DNA from: Caballeronia arvi
GTDB lineage: Bacteria > Pseudomonadota > Gammaproteobacteria > Burkholderiales > Burkholderiaceae
DNA: 64,000 nucleotides
Reading direction: 5' to 3'
Assembly: GCF_001544695.2 (NCBI RefSeq)
Contig: NZ_FCOM02000002.1
Span: forward strand, 186,001-250,000
The notes beneath the pieces are model-generated. The model had not been told where the DNA came from. It made no database searches and saw only the letters and a program-made list of their open reading frames with translations. Shown piece after piece: positions 17,249 to 26,764 of this stretch. A program made the position numbers and the translations under genes. The number at the start of each line of letters is the position of its first letter. Within the stretch, counting starts at the first letter, position 1.

Positions 17249-18261
17249 GCCGCGCGGGCACATTTCTGTTGTCGCTCGGCGTGGTGTTGTTCATCGCGCT
17301 GCTAGGGTGGCAAGGCTTCGGCTCCGTCGCCTCGACGCTGGCTGCCGCGGGCTGGGGCCTCGTCGCGGTTGCGGCGTTTCACCTGGTGCCGCTCATCGTC
17401 GATGCCGTCGCGATCAGCGTGCTCTTTTCGCACAACGAGCGCGACGTCTCGCTGCGCGACGCGCTGCTCGCGCGCTGGGCCGGCGAATCGGTGAACAGCC
17501 TGATGCCCGCCGGCCAGATCGGCGGTCCGATGCTGATGGTGCGCTATCTCGCCCAGCGCGGCATGCGCGCGCGCGACGCGGCCGCCGTCATCACCATCAG
17601 CACGACGATGCAAACCGTCGCGCAGCTGATCTTCGCGCTCGTCGGCGTCGTGCTGCTGACGAGCTTCGCCGCGGGCGGCTCGTCGTCGACGGTGACGATC
17701 GCCGTGCTGGCGGTGATCGGCGTCATCGGTCTCATGATCTTCGGCTTCTATCTCGCACAGCGCCGCGGTCTCTTCGGCCGCGCGATGCGCTTCGCGTCCG
17801 GCATCGCCGCGAAATTCTCGGCGAAGCGCGACTGGTCGTCGCTCGTCACGCGCGCCGAAGCCGTCGACGCCGCCGTGCACGACCTGTATCGCGAACGCGG
17901 CAAGGTGGCGGCGAGCTTCGGTCTGAGTCTGATCGGCTGGATCGTCGGCACGGGCGAAGTCTGGCTCGCGCTGCATTTGCTCGGTCATCCGGTCGGCTGG
18001 ACTGAGGCGCTCCTGCTCGAAAGTCTCGGCCAGGCGATTCGCGGCGCGGCCTTCGCCATTCCCGGCTCGCTCGGCGTGCAGGAAGGCGGCTATCTGCTGC
18101 TCGCGCGCCTGATCGGCCTGCCGCCCGAGGCGGCGCTCGCGCTCTCGCTCGCCAAGCGCGCGCGCGAGCTGCTGCTCGGCGTGCCGGGCATCGTCTATCT
18201 GCATTTCGTTGAAAAAGGCTGGCAGCGCCGCCGTCTCGCGCGCGTGCCGGACATCGACTGA
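17245..18261 (+). CDS. Flippase-like membrane protein (UPF0104/LPG-synthase TM domain family)
   Basis: This 338-residue integral membrane protein has about eight hydrophobic segments. It shows the family features LLARWAGESVNSLMPAGQIGGP near residues 72-95 and LLLESLGQAIRGAAFAIPGSLGVQEGGYLLL near 255-285, typical of the TIGR00374/YbhN/HpnL superfamily. Members are linked to lipid or lipid-linked substrate transport across the membrane. There is no cytoplasmic catalytic domain like that of MprF. It overlaps the oxygenase gene by 4 bp and lies 24 bp before the nucleotidyltransferase gene, so a role in translocating the product of this operon is the natural guess. Confidence 0.8.
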   Translation: MSRAGTFLLSLGVVLFIALLGWQGFGSVASTLAAAGWGLVAVAAFHLVPLIVDAVAISVLFSHNERDVSLRDALLARWAGESVNSLMPAGQIGGPMLMVRYLAQRGMRARDAAAVITISTTMQTVAQLIFALVGVVLLTSFAAGGSSSTVTIAVLAVIGVIGLMIFGFYLAQRRGLFGRAMRFASGIAAKFSAKRDWSSLVTRAEAVDAAVHDLYRERGKVAASFGLSLIGWIVGTGEVWLALHLLGHPVGWTEALLLESLGQAIRGAAFAIPGSLGVQEGGYLLLARLIGLPPEAALALSLAKRARELLLGVPGIVYLHFVEKGWQRRRLARVPDID

Positions 18262-18285
18262 TTACCCACGAAGGGAACTACAACC

Positions 18286-19074
18286 ATGCGCGCAATTATT
18301 CTTGCGGCCGGGATGGGCTTGCGTCTCGTGCAGCCCGAAGGCCAGCAAAAGCCGAAGTGTCTGCTGCGATTTGGTGACAATTCGGGCGATGCATCGCTGC
18401 TGGAGCGTCATCTGCACTATCTGAAGGCCGCGAATGTCGATGAAATCGTCTTCGTGACCGGCTTCAAGAGCGAGCAGATCGAGGCGGAACTCGCGTCGAT
18501 CGACTGGAAGCCGAAGACGGAAATCGTCGTCAACGACGAATTCACGCTAGGCAGCGTACTGTCCGTGCACACCGCGCGCGACGCGATGACGCGCGGCGGC
18601 GATGTCCTCCTGATGGACGCCGACGTGCTCTACGACGAGCGCATCATCGAGCCGCTCGTCGCGGGCGGCAGCGTGAACCGCCTGTTGATCGACCGCGATT
18701 TCGAGGCGGGTGACGAACCCGTGAAGCTGTGCGTCGAGAACGGCGTGCCGGTCGAGTTGCGCAAGCAGGTCGCGGCGGGTTTGACGTACGACACCATCGG
18801 CGAATCGGTGGGCTTTTTCCGCTTCGACGAAAAGACCGCCACGCGCCTCGCCGAAATCTGCGCCGATTATGTGGCGACGGGCCGCGCGAAGATGCCGCAC
18901 GAAGAAGCGGTGCGCGACCTGTTGCTCGAAAAGTCCCACGTATTCGATGTCGCCGACGTGACCGGCGCACCGTGGATCGAAATCGATTTTCAGAACGATG
19001 TGAAGCGCGCGGCGGACGAAGTGTTGCCGCAATTGCATGCGCTGCGTCAGTTCGCAGGAGCCTCTCAACAATGA
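18286..19074 (+). CDS. Nucleotidyltransferase, candidate (phosphonate) cytidylyltransferase
   Basis: This 262-residue protein has an intact nucleotidyltransferase N-terminus: [10 protein letters not shown] (G9-x-G11-x-R13) followed by KPKCLL (K22-P-K24). The metal-binding DAD is at about residue 111 in [11 protein letters not shown]. The short form and KPKCLL resemble phosphocholine and 2-aminoethylphosphonate cytidylyltransferases (LicC/PntC type) more than sugar-phosphate enzymes. Its stop overlaps the start of the PEP mutase gene (ATGA). It probably activates the phosphonate with CTP. The exact substrate is inferred from context. Confidence 0.82.
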   Translation: MRAIILAAGMGLRLVQPEGQQKPKCLLRFGDNSGDASLLERHLHYLKAANVDEIVFVTGFKSEQIEAELASIDWKPKTEIVVNDEFTLGSVLSVHTARDAMTRGGDVLLMDADVLYDERIIEPLVAGGSVNRLLIDRDFEAGDEPVKLCVENGVPVELRKQVAAGLTYDTIGESVGFFRFDEKTATRLAEICADYVATGRAKMPHEEAVRDLLLEKSHVFDVADVTGAPWIEIDFQNDVKRAADEVLPQLHALRQFAGASQQ

Positions 19075-20768
19075 ATGCACCCACACAAATTCCCGTCGGC
19101 TACTCGCGTACGTTGCGCCTGCGCGAGATGCTGCAAAGCAATCGCCTCGAATTCCTGATGGAAGCGCACAACGGCATTTCGGCGCGCATCGCGAGGGAAG
19201 CGGGCTTCAAGGCGATCTGGGGCTCCGGCCTCTCGATTTCCGCGCAGTTCGGCGTGCGCGACAACAACGAGGCGAGCTGGACGCAGGTCGTCGACAACCT
19301 CGAATTCATGGCCGATGCGAGCGATCTGCCGATCCTGCTCGACGGCGATACCGGCTACGGAAACTTCAACAACGTGCGCCGGCTCGTGAGGAAGCTGGAG
19401 CAGCGCGGCATCGCGGGCGTGTGCATCGAGGACAAGCAGTTTCCGAAGACCAATAGCTTCATCAATGGCGAGGCGCAGCCGCTCGCGGACATCGACGAAT
19501 TCTGCGGCAAGATCAAGGCAGGCAAGGATTCGCAAAGCGATCCGAACTTTTCGATCGTCGCGCGCGTCGAGGCGCTGATCGCGGGCTGGGGCATGGAAGA
19601 AGCGCTGAAGCGCGCCGAGGCGTACCGTCAGGCGGGCGCGGACGCGATCCTGATTCACAGCAAGCTGTCGAAGCCCGACGAAATCCTCACGTTCGCGCGC
19701 GAATGGGCAGGGCGCGGCCCGCTCGTCATCGTGCCGACGAAGTACTACAGCACGCCGACCGATGCGTTCCGTCAGGCGGGCATCAGCTGCGTGATCTGGG
19801 CGAACCATCTGATCCGCGGCGCGGTATCGGCGATGCAGGCGATCGCGAAGGAAATCCACGACAGCGAGACGCTCGTCAACGTGGAAGATCGCATCGCGTC
19901 GGTGAACGAGATCTTCCGCCTGCAGGATGCCGACGAATATTCGGCCGCCGAAAACATCTATCTGACCGCGGCGAACGAGAAGCGCAGCGCGATCGTGCTG
20001 GCCGCGAGCCGCGGCGCGGGCCTCGAAGCGCTGACTGAAGCGCGTCCGAAGGTCATGTTGCCGGTCGCGGGCAAGCCGCTCTTGCGTCATCTCGTCGAGG
20101 CGTTCAAGAAGGAAAGCATCAACGACATCACGGTCGTCGGCGGATACCGCGCCGATGCGATCGAGTCGGGCGGCATTCGTCTCGTCGTCAACGAGCAGCA
20201 TGAGACGACCGGCGAACTCGCGTCGCTAGCCTGCGCCGTGAAGCACATGAACGGCGATACCGTGATTTCCTACGGCGACCTGCTGTTCCGCAGCTATATC
20301 CTGCGCGACCTCGCGGAATCGGACAGCGATTTCACGGTGGTCGTCGATTCTTCGCAGACACCGAAGGCGGGTGAATCCGCGACGGATTTTGCGTATTGCT
20401 CGACCGGCGACGACCGCGCGCTCTTCGGCCAGAAAGTGTGGCTCGAAAGCGTCGTCGGCGCGGGGCAGAGTCTGACGGACGGCCGCGCGCCGCAGGGCCG
20501 CTGGATGGGTCTCATCAAGGTGCGCGGCGGCGCGCGTGAGCGCCTGCTCGCGACGCTCGAAGCGGTGCAGCAGCGCGCGGACTTCGACAAGCTCGACATG
20601 GCCGCGCTCCTGAACGCATTGATCGCCAAGGGCCAGAAGATCGAAGTGCAATACGTGCACGGCCACTGGCGCGGCGTGAACGATCTCGACGATTTCCGCC
20701 GCGCGGGCGATTTCGCGCACGGCCAGACGCCGATCGGTTCGGAAGGCGCGGAGAACACCCGTGATTGA
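19071..20768 (+). CDS. Phosphoenolpyruvate mutase fused to a nucleotidyltransferase-like domain
   Basis: This 565-residue fusion starts with a PEP mutase domain (about residues 10-295). MEAHNGISA is at 30-38, DGDTGYGN at 91-98 and the diagnostic [10 protein letters not shown] at 120-129, which separates true mutases from isocitrate-lyase relatives. It makes the C-P bond of phosphonopyruvate from PEP. The C-terminal domain (about 304-565) resembles sugar nucleotidyltransferases ([14 protein letters not shown]). Its loop, however, reads LAASRGAGL, so the usual first Gly and the Arg of G-x-G-x-R are missing. The start at 19071 overlaps the previous stop. The end overlaps the decarboxylase gene by 8 bp. 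Confidence 0.92.
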   Translation: MNAPTQIPVGYSRTLRLREMLQSNRLEFLMEAHNGISARIAREAGFKAIWGSGLSISAQFGVRDNNEASWTQVVDNLEFMADASDLPILLDGDTGYGNFNNVRRLVRKLEQRGIAGVCIEDKQFPKTNSFINGEAQPLADIDEFCGKIKAGKDSQSDPNFSIVARVEALIAGWGMEEALKRAEAYRQAGADAILIHSKLSKPDEILTFAREWAGRGPLVIVPTKYYSTPTDAFRQAGISCVIWANHLIRGAVSAMQAIAKEIHDSETLVNVEDRIASVNEIFRLQDADEYSAAENIYLTAANEKRSAIVLAASRGAGLEALTEARPKVMLPVAGKPLLRHLVEAFKKESINDITVVGGYRADAIESGGIRLVVNEQHETTGELASLACAVKHMNGDTVISYGDLLFRSYILRDLAESDSDFTVVVDSSQTPKAGESATDFAYCSTGDDRALFGQKVWLESVVGAGQSLTDGRAPQGRWMGLIKVRGGARERLLATLEAVQQRADFDKLDMAALLNALIAKGQKIEVQYVHGHWRGVNDLDDFRRAGDFAHGQTPIGSEGAENTRD

Positions 20769-21930
20769 GGCCGCCCAGTTCGTCGAGGCCGCGCGCGAAC
20801 GCGGTTTCGACTGGTACGCGGGCGTGCCTTGCTCGTTTCTCACGCCGTTCATCAACTACGTGCTGCAGGACGACACGCTCAATTACGTGTCGGCGGCGAA
20901 CGAAGGCGATGCCGTCGCGCTGATCGCGGGCGTTGAACTCGGCGCCGAGTTTGGCAAAAACGGTAAGCGCCGCGGCATCGCGATGATGCAGAACTCCGGT
21001 CTCGGCAACGCGGTGAGCCCGCTCACGTCGCTGACATGGACGTTCCGTCTGCCGCAATTGCTGATCGTCACGTGGCGCGGGCAGCCGGGCGTCCATGACG
21101 AGCCGCAGCACGCGCTGATGGGCCCGATCACGCCGCAAATGCTCGAAACGATGGAGATTCCGTGGGAGCTGTTTCCGACGGAAGCCGATCAGATCGGCCC
21201 GGCGCTCGATCGCGCGACCGCGTACATGGACAGCACCGGCCGCCCCTATGCGCTCGTCATGCAAAAGGGCAGCGTCGCGCCTTATGAGCTGAAGAAGACG
21301 GGCCTGTCGGGCGTGCGTTCACCTGCTCAACCGGCGGCCGTGCAGCGCTTCGAAGGCGAGCGCGTTTCGCGTCATGACGCGCTTCGGAAGGTCATCGCGA
21401 ACACGCCGAAGGATTCGACGGTCGTGCTCGCATCCACAGGCTTTTGCGGCCGCGAGCTCTACGCGATCGACGACCGCGAGAACCAGCTCTATCTCGTCGG
21501 CTCGATGGGCTGCGTCACGCCGATGGCGCTCGGCCTCGCACTCTCGCGTCCCGACCTTCGAGTCGTCGCGCTCGACGGCGATGGCGGCGCGCTCATGCGC
21601 ATGGGCGTCTTCGCGACGCTCGGCGCGTACGGCCCGTCGAACCTGATTCACGTGCTGCTCGACAACGGCGCGCACGAATCGACGGGCGGACAGGCCACTG
21701 TCTCGCGCGGCGTCGATTTCGCGTCGATCGCGTCGGCGTGCGGCTACGCGCTCGCGCTCGATGGCGATGACATCGGCGTGATCGACCGTCTGTTCGAAGC
21801 GCAAAATGTCGATGGCGTCCGGTTTGCGCGTGTGTCGATCAAAACCGGCACGCCCGGCGATTTGCCGCGCCCGAAAATCACGCCGGAAGACGTGCGCGCG
21901 CGCTTGCAACAACATATAGGAGGCCGCTGA
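20761..21930 (+). CDS. Phosphonopyruvate decarboxylase
   Basis: This 389-residue thiamine-diphosphate enzyme should decarboxylate phosphonopyruvate to phosphonoacetaldehyde, the step that makes phosphonate synthesis irreversible. The N-terminal domain has [13 protein letters not shown] and the cofactor-activating Glu (E48 in [10 protein letters not shown]). The C-terminal domain has the ThDP/Mg motif [12 protein letters not shown] and, about 27 residues later, [13 protein letters not shown]. The length and the PCSFL segment fit this family rather than sulfopyruvate decarboxylase, which is usually split. It begins with GTG, overlapping the mutase gene by 8 bp. Confidence 0.93.
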   Translation: MIEAAQFVEAARERGFDWYAGVPCSFLTPFINYVLQDDTLNYVSAANEGDAVALIAGVELGAEFGKNGKRRGIAMMQNSGLGNAVSPLTSLTWTFRLPQLLIVTWRGQPGVHDEPQHALMGPITPQMLETMEIPWELFPTEADQIGPALDRATAYMDSTGRPYALVMQKGSVAPYELKKTGLSGVRSPAQPAAVQRFEGERVSRHDALRKVIANTPKDSTVVLASTGFCGRELYAIDDRENQLYLVGSMGCVTPMALGLALSRPDLRVVALDGDGGALMRMGVFATLGAYGPSNLIHVLLDNGAHESTGGQATVSRGVDFASIASACGYALALDGDDIGVIDRLFEAQNVDGVRFARVSIKTGTPGDLPRPKITPEDVRARLQQHIGGR

Positions 21931-22994
21931 TGCTGCTGCTCAATCCGGGCCCTGTCACGCTGACCGAACGCGTGCGCAAGAGCCTGCTGCAAACCGACTT
22001 GTGTCATCGCGAGCCGGAGTTCTTCGATCTCCAGGACGAGGCGCGGCAGCGTCTCGTCGCCGCGTACGCGCTCGATCCGGCCAAGTGGAGCGCCGTGCTG
22101 ATGACGGGCTCGGGCACGGCGGCCGTCGAAAGCATGATCGCCGGGCTCGTGCCGGAAGGCGGGCGGCTGCTCGTCGTGGAGAACGGCGTGTACGGCGACC
22201 GCATCGCGCAGATCGCGAAGCAATACGGCATCGATCACGAAGTCGTGAAATACGAGTGGATGCAGGCGCCGGACCTCGACGCGATCATCAAACTGCTCGA
22301 CGGCGGCACGTTCACGAACGTCGCGATCATTCATCACGAAACCACGACCGGCCGCCTGAACGCGATCGGCGCGTTGTCGCGCGCGTGCGCGGAGCGCGGC
22401 ATCGGCCTGCTGCTGGATGCGGTGAGCAGCTTCGGCGCCGAAGCGATCGATTTCGACGACGGCGGCATCGCTGCAATCGCTGCGACGGCGAACAAGTGCC
22501 TGCACGGCGTCCCCGGCGCGGCGTTCGTCATCGCCAGGCGCGACGCGCTCGCAAAAGCCGCAAACCGCACGTATTACCTCGGCATCGCGCGGCTGGCGAA
22601 GTTGCAGGACCAGCGCAACACGCCGTTCACGCCATCGGTGCATGCGTATTACGCGCTCGTCGAGGCGCTGCGCGAGTTCGAGGGAGAAGGCGGCTGGCAC
22701 GCGCGTCATGCGCATTACGCGAAGCTCGCGGAGCAGGTGCGCTCGGGTCTGGCGTCGCTCGGCATCGAGAGCGCGCTGCCTCCGGAAGAGTCGTCGGTGG
22801 TGCTGCGGGCGTATCGGTTGCCCGCGGGCATGACCTACGAAACGCTGCACGATGCGCTCAAGGCCAAAGGCTTCGTGATCTACGCGGGGCAGGGCGGCTT
22901 GTCGAAGGAGCTGTTCCGCATCTCGACGATGGGCGCGCTCGATGCGAACGACATGGACCGGCTGATTTCGGCGTTCGTCGAGCTTCTGCGCTGA
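21930..22994 (+). CDS. 2-aminoethylphosphonate aminotransferase
   Basis: This 354-residue class V PLP enzyme begins LLLNPGPVTLTERV and has CHREPEF near residue 30, MTGSGTAAVESM, LLDAVSSFGAEAIDF and the PLP lysine K189 in ATANKCLHGVPG. These features match 2-aminoethylphosphonate transaminases (PhnW group). In a degradative operon the enzyme removes the amino group. Here, behind PEP mutase and the decarboxylase, it should run in reverse and turn phosphonoacetaldehyde into 2-aminoethylphosphonate. It overlaps the previous gene by one base. It is the last gene of the operon, and its stop abuts the convergent gene at 22995. Confidence 0.9.
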   Translation: MLLLNPGPVTLTERVRKSLLQTDLCHREPEFFDLQDEARQRLVAAYALDPAKWSAVLMTGSGTAAVESMIAGLVPEGGRLLVVENGVYGDRIAQIAKQYGIDHEVVKYEWMQAPDLDAIIKLLDGGTFTNVAIIHHETTTGRLNAIGALSRACAERGIGLLLDAVSSFGAEAIDFDDGGIAAIAATANKCLHGVPGAAFVIARRDALAKAANRTYYLGIARLAKLQDQRNTPFTPSVHAYYALVEALREFEGEGGWHARHAHYAKLAEQVRSGLASLGIESALPPEESSVVLRAYRLPAGMTYETLHDALKAKGFVIYAGQGGLSKELFRISTMGALDANDMDRLISAFVELLR

Positions 22995-23465
22995 TCACAG
23001 CTTGCAGAAAATCGCCGTGATGAAGGGCGCGACGTGGTGCACAACCGCGTCGCTGCCCGCGGCCTTCACCTTCTCCGCGACTTCGACGTCGCCGCCCCAG
23101 ACCACGGCGCCATACGCCGCATCCCCGATCGGCTCGCCCTTGCCCTGCCTGAACAGCGGGTCGTCCTTCTGATACGCCACCAGCGCGTACACCTTGAAGC
23201 CGTACGCGGTCAGCGCCGCGCCTTTCACCGGCCTGAACGCGTTGACCGAATTCGGCTCGACGCGCATCGGTTTCTTTTCCAGCAGATTGTTCGCCTGCAG
23301 CGGCGCGATGAAATCGTGCGGCGTCGATTTGCAATCGAGCTGTGCGTCGAGTTGCTCGGCGCCGGCTACGGCGCTCACGGCCGCGAGCGCCATCCAGACG
23401 GCGAATCGTGAAAACGGCGCCGCGTGTCTTGCGGCGAAACCGACGTGGCGGCTCACAGTGGTCAT
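22995..23465 (-). CDS. Exported protein of unknown function
   Basis: This 156-residue protein has an N-terminal stretch (FAVWMALAAVSAVAGAEQ) that looks like a signal peptide, cut after AGA near residue 36. The mature part holds two cysteines (LDCKSTPHDF and the C-terminal FCKL) that could pair. It also has a run NAFRPVKGAALTAYGFKVYALVAY. I do not recognise a family. It is convergent with the phosphonate operon with no gap between the stops, so it is not part of it. Confidence 0.7.
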   Translation of the reverse strand: MTTVSRHVGFAARHAAPFSRFAVWMALAAVSAVAGAEQLDAQLDCKSTPHDFIAPLQANNLLEKKPMRVEPNSVNAFRPVKGAALTAYGFKVYALVAYQKDDPLFRQGKGEPIGDAAYGAVVWGGDVEVAEKVKAAGSDAVVHHVAPFITAIFCKL

Positions 23466-23770
23466 ATCAGTTGCACTCCGGCGGAGATACGAAATCCTAC
23501 TCGATTAACGGCATTATTGAGCGTTGCGTGTTTTATCAACTGAACCGGATCCATATCGCCTGATGCGGCGATTTCGCCCATAAGAATTGTTTCGGTATAC
23601 GAAGTTAATCGCTTCGTCGATGTCTCGCTGTTCGTCAATGCCACTATCCGATGGCATTGCCGCGGCCCTTGCCTATACTGAGTTGAACGTCTGTCCGGAC
23701 GTGTTCAATCAATCCTCCCTCGTCGTTTCCTGTCTGTTCGTGCGCGCGAAATTTCAACCGGGAGTGAATC
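23466..23770. other. Intergenic region between divergent genes
   Basis: 305 bp of lower GC. A TATACT at 23674-23679 could be a plus-strand -10 for the secreted-protein gene at 23771, without a convincing -35. A 60-codon minus-strand frame here lacks a ribosome-binding site. Nothing else is recognisable. Confidence 0.5.
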
Positions 23771-25372
23771 ATGGTTAGTCGTTTTGCGATTAAAAGGATG
23801 CTCGCGAAAGTGCTTGGCGTGCTGGCGATTTCGACGGCGGCCCATGCGTCCGGTCCCGTTCCGAATCCTTATCTCGCGGCGCAGACCTACGCGATCACGC
23901 ATTTCGATTCCGCTCAATCCAACGCATTTCCCTATGCGGTTCCCAGTGGAACGCAGTCGACGCCGACCCTCGCGTTCCCGCAGGCGCCGGCCGGCCCAAT
24001 CAATCTGATGACGCTCGCCACGACGTCGAGCGACTACATGTGGGGGGTATCGGCGACGAGTGTCGGATACATCGACGTGAGGAACAACGGGTTCAGGCGC
24101 GTTGCGACGCTGCTGCTTCCCGGCGTGCAGTCGGCGCTGGTGACGCTGCTGAGCAGCCTCGTCTATAACCCGCTGCTGCCGCTCGTCAATCCGATCGCCA
24201 CGGTGGCGCTGGCGCAGACCTTCCTTGCGCAACTGCCGCTGGGCGCCGGCGGCGGATTTCCCTCTGCGTATAGCGTAGTGGACAGCAGCAATGTGCTGTA
24301 CATCAACGCGGGCGCGCAGATACTGGCGTTGGGATACTCGCCCGGCGGCCTGCTCGGACCGAGCATCCAGATCCTGCGCTCGCTCGACATGAGCACGATC
24401 CTGCAGAGCGGCGAGTCCATCACCGGAGTCGTCATGACTTACGACGGCAACCTCGCGATCGTCGGCAGCCGGTCGCTGACCATCGTGGGGCGCAACTTCG
24501 GCACGCCAAAGGGAAGGGTCACGTTTGGCAGCGACGAAACCATCAGCAATTCCGCCGCCGTGGATGAAAACAATGGCGTCTACGTGGTATCGGACAAGCT
24601 GATGCGCAAGGTCGTCTGGACCGGCAGCACGCTGTCGCAGAATGCCGCGGACGGCGCATGGAGTTCCGCGTATCCGACCGGCGACACGTACTACACGCTG
24701 TTCGGCTCGGGGTCCGGCAGCACGCCGGCGTTGATGGGTTTCGGCAGCGATCCGGACAAGCTCGTCGTCATCACCGACGGCAAGAAGCAGATGAACCTCG
24801 TCGCCTTCTGGCGAGACGCGATTCCCTCGGGCTTCACGAACCGCATCGCCGGGCAGATCCCCGTGACCTGCGGCTTGCCACCCACCTACACCGGCGCGAT
24901 CCAGTCCGATCAGTCGGTGGCCACCAACGGCTACGGCGCGTTCGTCGTCAACAACGTAGCCACATCGAATACGGGCACTACGCCGCTCGTCGACAATCTC
25001 CTGCGCGGCGCGCCGGGTGCGCCGCCAGCGCCCCTCGGCGTGCAGCGCTTCGCATGGGATACGCAGACGCACGCGTGGTCATCGGTGTGGGCGCGCGCGG
25101 ATGTCTCGTCGGACAACATGATCCCGTCCGTCAGTGCGGCGTCGAACCTGGTGTTCGTCAATGGCTTCTATCCGACGAACAATCAGGGATGGACGCTCGA
25201 CGGTCTGGACTGGAACACCGGCGCGACCGTGCACCAGACCATTCTGGGTCCGGGCCCGGTCGGCAATGGCTTCTATGCTGAAATTCAGTACATGCCTGAC
25301 GGCGACCTGTTGTTCAACAGCCTGCTCGGACCGATGCGCGTCCAGGAGCCGGGCGGGGCCGTGCTGCCTTGA
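23771..25372 (+). CDS. Large secreted protein, possibly beta-propeller, function unknown
   Basis: This 533-residue precursor has a signal peptide (KVLGVLAISTAAHA, cut near residue 28) and a GGGAG ribosome-binding site. The mature protein is rich in Ser, Thr, Gly and Asn and low in charge. It shows repeated short strands with turn motifs (MWGVSATSVGYIDVRNNGF, NAAVDENNGVYVVSDK-like, MPDGDLLFNSLLGPMRV), as in propeller folds of quinoprotein or lactonase type. I see no catalytic signature. A lone CGLPP near residue 375 contains the only obvious Cys. It ends 31 bp before guaD on the other strand. The assignment as a propeller is tentative. Confidence 0.65.
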   Translation: MVSRFAIKRMLAKVLGVLAISTAAHASGPVPNPYLAAQTYAITHFDSAQSNAFPYAVPSGTQSTPTLAFPQAPAGPINLMTLATTSSDYMWGVSATSVGYIDVRNNGFRRVATLLLPGVQSALVTLLSSLVYNPLLPLVNPIATVALAQTFLAQLPLGAGGGFPSAYSVVDSSNVLYINAGAQILALGYSPGGLLGPSIQILRSLDMSTILQSGESITGVVMTYDGNLAIVGSRSLTIVGRNFGTPKGRVTFGSDETISNSAAVDENNGVYVVSDKLMRKVVWTGSTLSQNAADGAWSSAYPTGDTYYTLFGSGSGSTPALMGFGSDPDKLVVITDGKKQMNLVAFWRDAIPSGFTNRIAGQIPVTCGLPPTYTGAIQSDQSVATNGYGAFVVNNVATSNTGTTPLVDNLLRGAPGAPPAPLGVQRFAWDTQTHAWSSVWARADVSSDNMIPSVSAASNLVFVNGFYPTNNQGWTLDGLDWNTGATVHQTILGPGPVGNGFYAEIQYMPDGDLLFNSLLGPMRVQEPGGAVLP

Positions 25373-25403
25373 ACGGTGCGCCGGCTGGCGCCACCGCGCC
25401 CGC

Positions 25404-26732
25404 TCAGGCCGCCAGTTCCAGCTTCGCCGTCGTGCGCGCATCGCGCGCATGCACGCGCTTGCCGGCCGCGTAGGTTTCGAACACAGCACGATCATCGCCA
25501 AGCAGCGCGAACGCGAACAGCAGCTCTTCCAGCGATTCCGTGCGCGACGTGCGGCGCGCGAGCAGCGGCGTCGCGTTCGGGTCGAGCACGACGAAATCCG
25601 CGTCGCTGCCCGCCGCCAGCGTGCCGATCCTGTCGTCGAGTTCGAGCACTTGCGCTGCGCCCGTCGTCGCGAGCCAGAACATGCGCGTCGCGGTCAGATG
25701 GTGACCCGTCAGACGCGCGATCTTATGCGCCGCGCCCATCGTTTGCAGCATCGAAAACGACGTGCCGCCGCCGACGTCCGTCGCGAGCGCGACCGGCATG
25801 TTCGACGCGCCGGCTTTCTCGAAATCGAACAAACCGCTGCCGAGGAACAGGTTCGACGTAGGACAGTGCGAGGCCACCGCGCCCGTTTCCGCCATGCGCT
25901 CGCGGTCGCGATCGTCGAGATGGATGCAGTGCCCGTACACCGCGCGGCGGCGCAGCAAGCCGTAGTGATCGTAAATGTCGAGATAACTGCGATGCCCCGG
26001 AAACAGGCTCTCGACCCATTTGATCTCGTCGGTGTTCTCCGCGACGTGCGTCTGGATGAACACGTCCTGATGCTTCTGCGCGAGCGCGCCGCATGCTTCG
26101 AGCTGCGCTTCGGTCGATGTCGGCGCGAAACGCGGCGTCAGGGCGTAATGCTGACGGCCGCGCCCGTGCCAGCGCGCGATCAATTCTTCGCTGTCGTCAT
26201 GGCCGGATTGCGCCGTGTCGCGCAGGAACTCGGGGCAGTTGCGGTCCATCAGCACCTTGCCCGCGACCATGCGCAGATTGCGCGCTTCGCTTTCGGTGAA
26301 GAATGCGTCGGCGGACTGTTTGTGCACCGTGCAGTAGACGAGCGCGGTCGTGGTGCCGCACGCGAGCAGTTCGTCGATGAAAAAGCTCGCCGTCTCGCGC
26401 GCGATCTGCGGATTCTCGAAGCTGCGCTCGGTCGGGAACGTGTACGTGTTGAGCCACGGCAGCAGACCCGGCGCCGGCGACGCGATCATGTCCGTTTGCG
26501 GATAGTGAATGTGCGAGTCGATGAAACCCGGCACGATCAGCTTGTCGCGCATCGTGTGGACGGTCGCGTCGGGGGCGAGCCGATCGCGGAGCGACGCATA
26601 CGCGCCCGCCGCGACCACTTTGCCGTCCTCGGCGATCAGCAGGCCATCGGCCTCATAGACCGCGCCATCGGCGGCATGCGCGGGGTCTTCGCGAAAGGTC
26701 AGCAACTGGGCGCGGTAGGCGGTCTGAGTCAT
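25404..26732 (-). CDS. guaD: Guanine deaminase
   Basis: This 442-residue amidohydrolase turns guanine into xanthine and ammonia. The metal-binding PGFIDSHIHYPQTD is near residue 65, followed by LPWLNTYTFPTE, the guanine deaminase signature. Further motifs are HVAENTDEIKWV, YGHCIHLDD, SHCPTSNLFLGSG and ALATDVGGGTS, which carry the remaining metal and catalytic residues. It is the last gene of the purine operon, 32 bp after the permease, and would feed xanthine to XdhABC. Confidence 0.96.
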   Translation of the reverse strand: MTQTAYRAQLLTFREDPAHAADGAVYEADGLLIAEDGKVVAAGAYASLRDRLAPDATVHTMRDKLIVPGFIDSHIHYPQTDMIASPAPGLLPWLNTYTFPTERSFENPQIARETASFFIDELLACGTTTALVYCTVHKQSADAFFTESEARNLRMVAGKVLMDRNCPEFLRDTAQSGHDDSEELIARWHGRGRQHYALTPRFAPTSTEAQLEACGALAQKHQDVFIQTHVAENTDEIKWVESLFPGHRSYLDIYDHYGLLRRRAVYGHCIHLDDRDRERMAETGAVASHCPTSNLFLGSGLFDFEKAGASNMPVALATDVGGGTSFSMLQTMGAAHKIARLTGHHLTATRMFWLATTGAAQVLELDDRIGTLAAGSDADFVVLDPNATPLLARRTSRTESLEELLFAFALLGDDRAVFETYAAGKRVHARDARTTAKLELAA

Positions 26733-26764
26733 GATGCAACGTCTCCGTATCTAATAAGAAAGAA

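Noticed and set aside
23462..23644. 60-codon minus-strand frame
   Set aside because: No ribosome-binding site, and it overlaps the start of the exported protein at 22995-23465.
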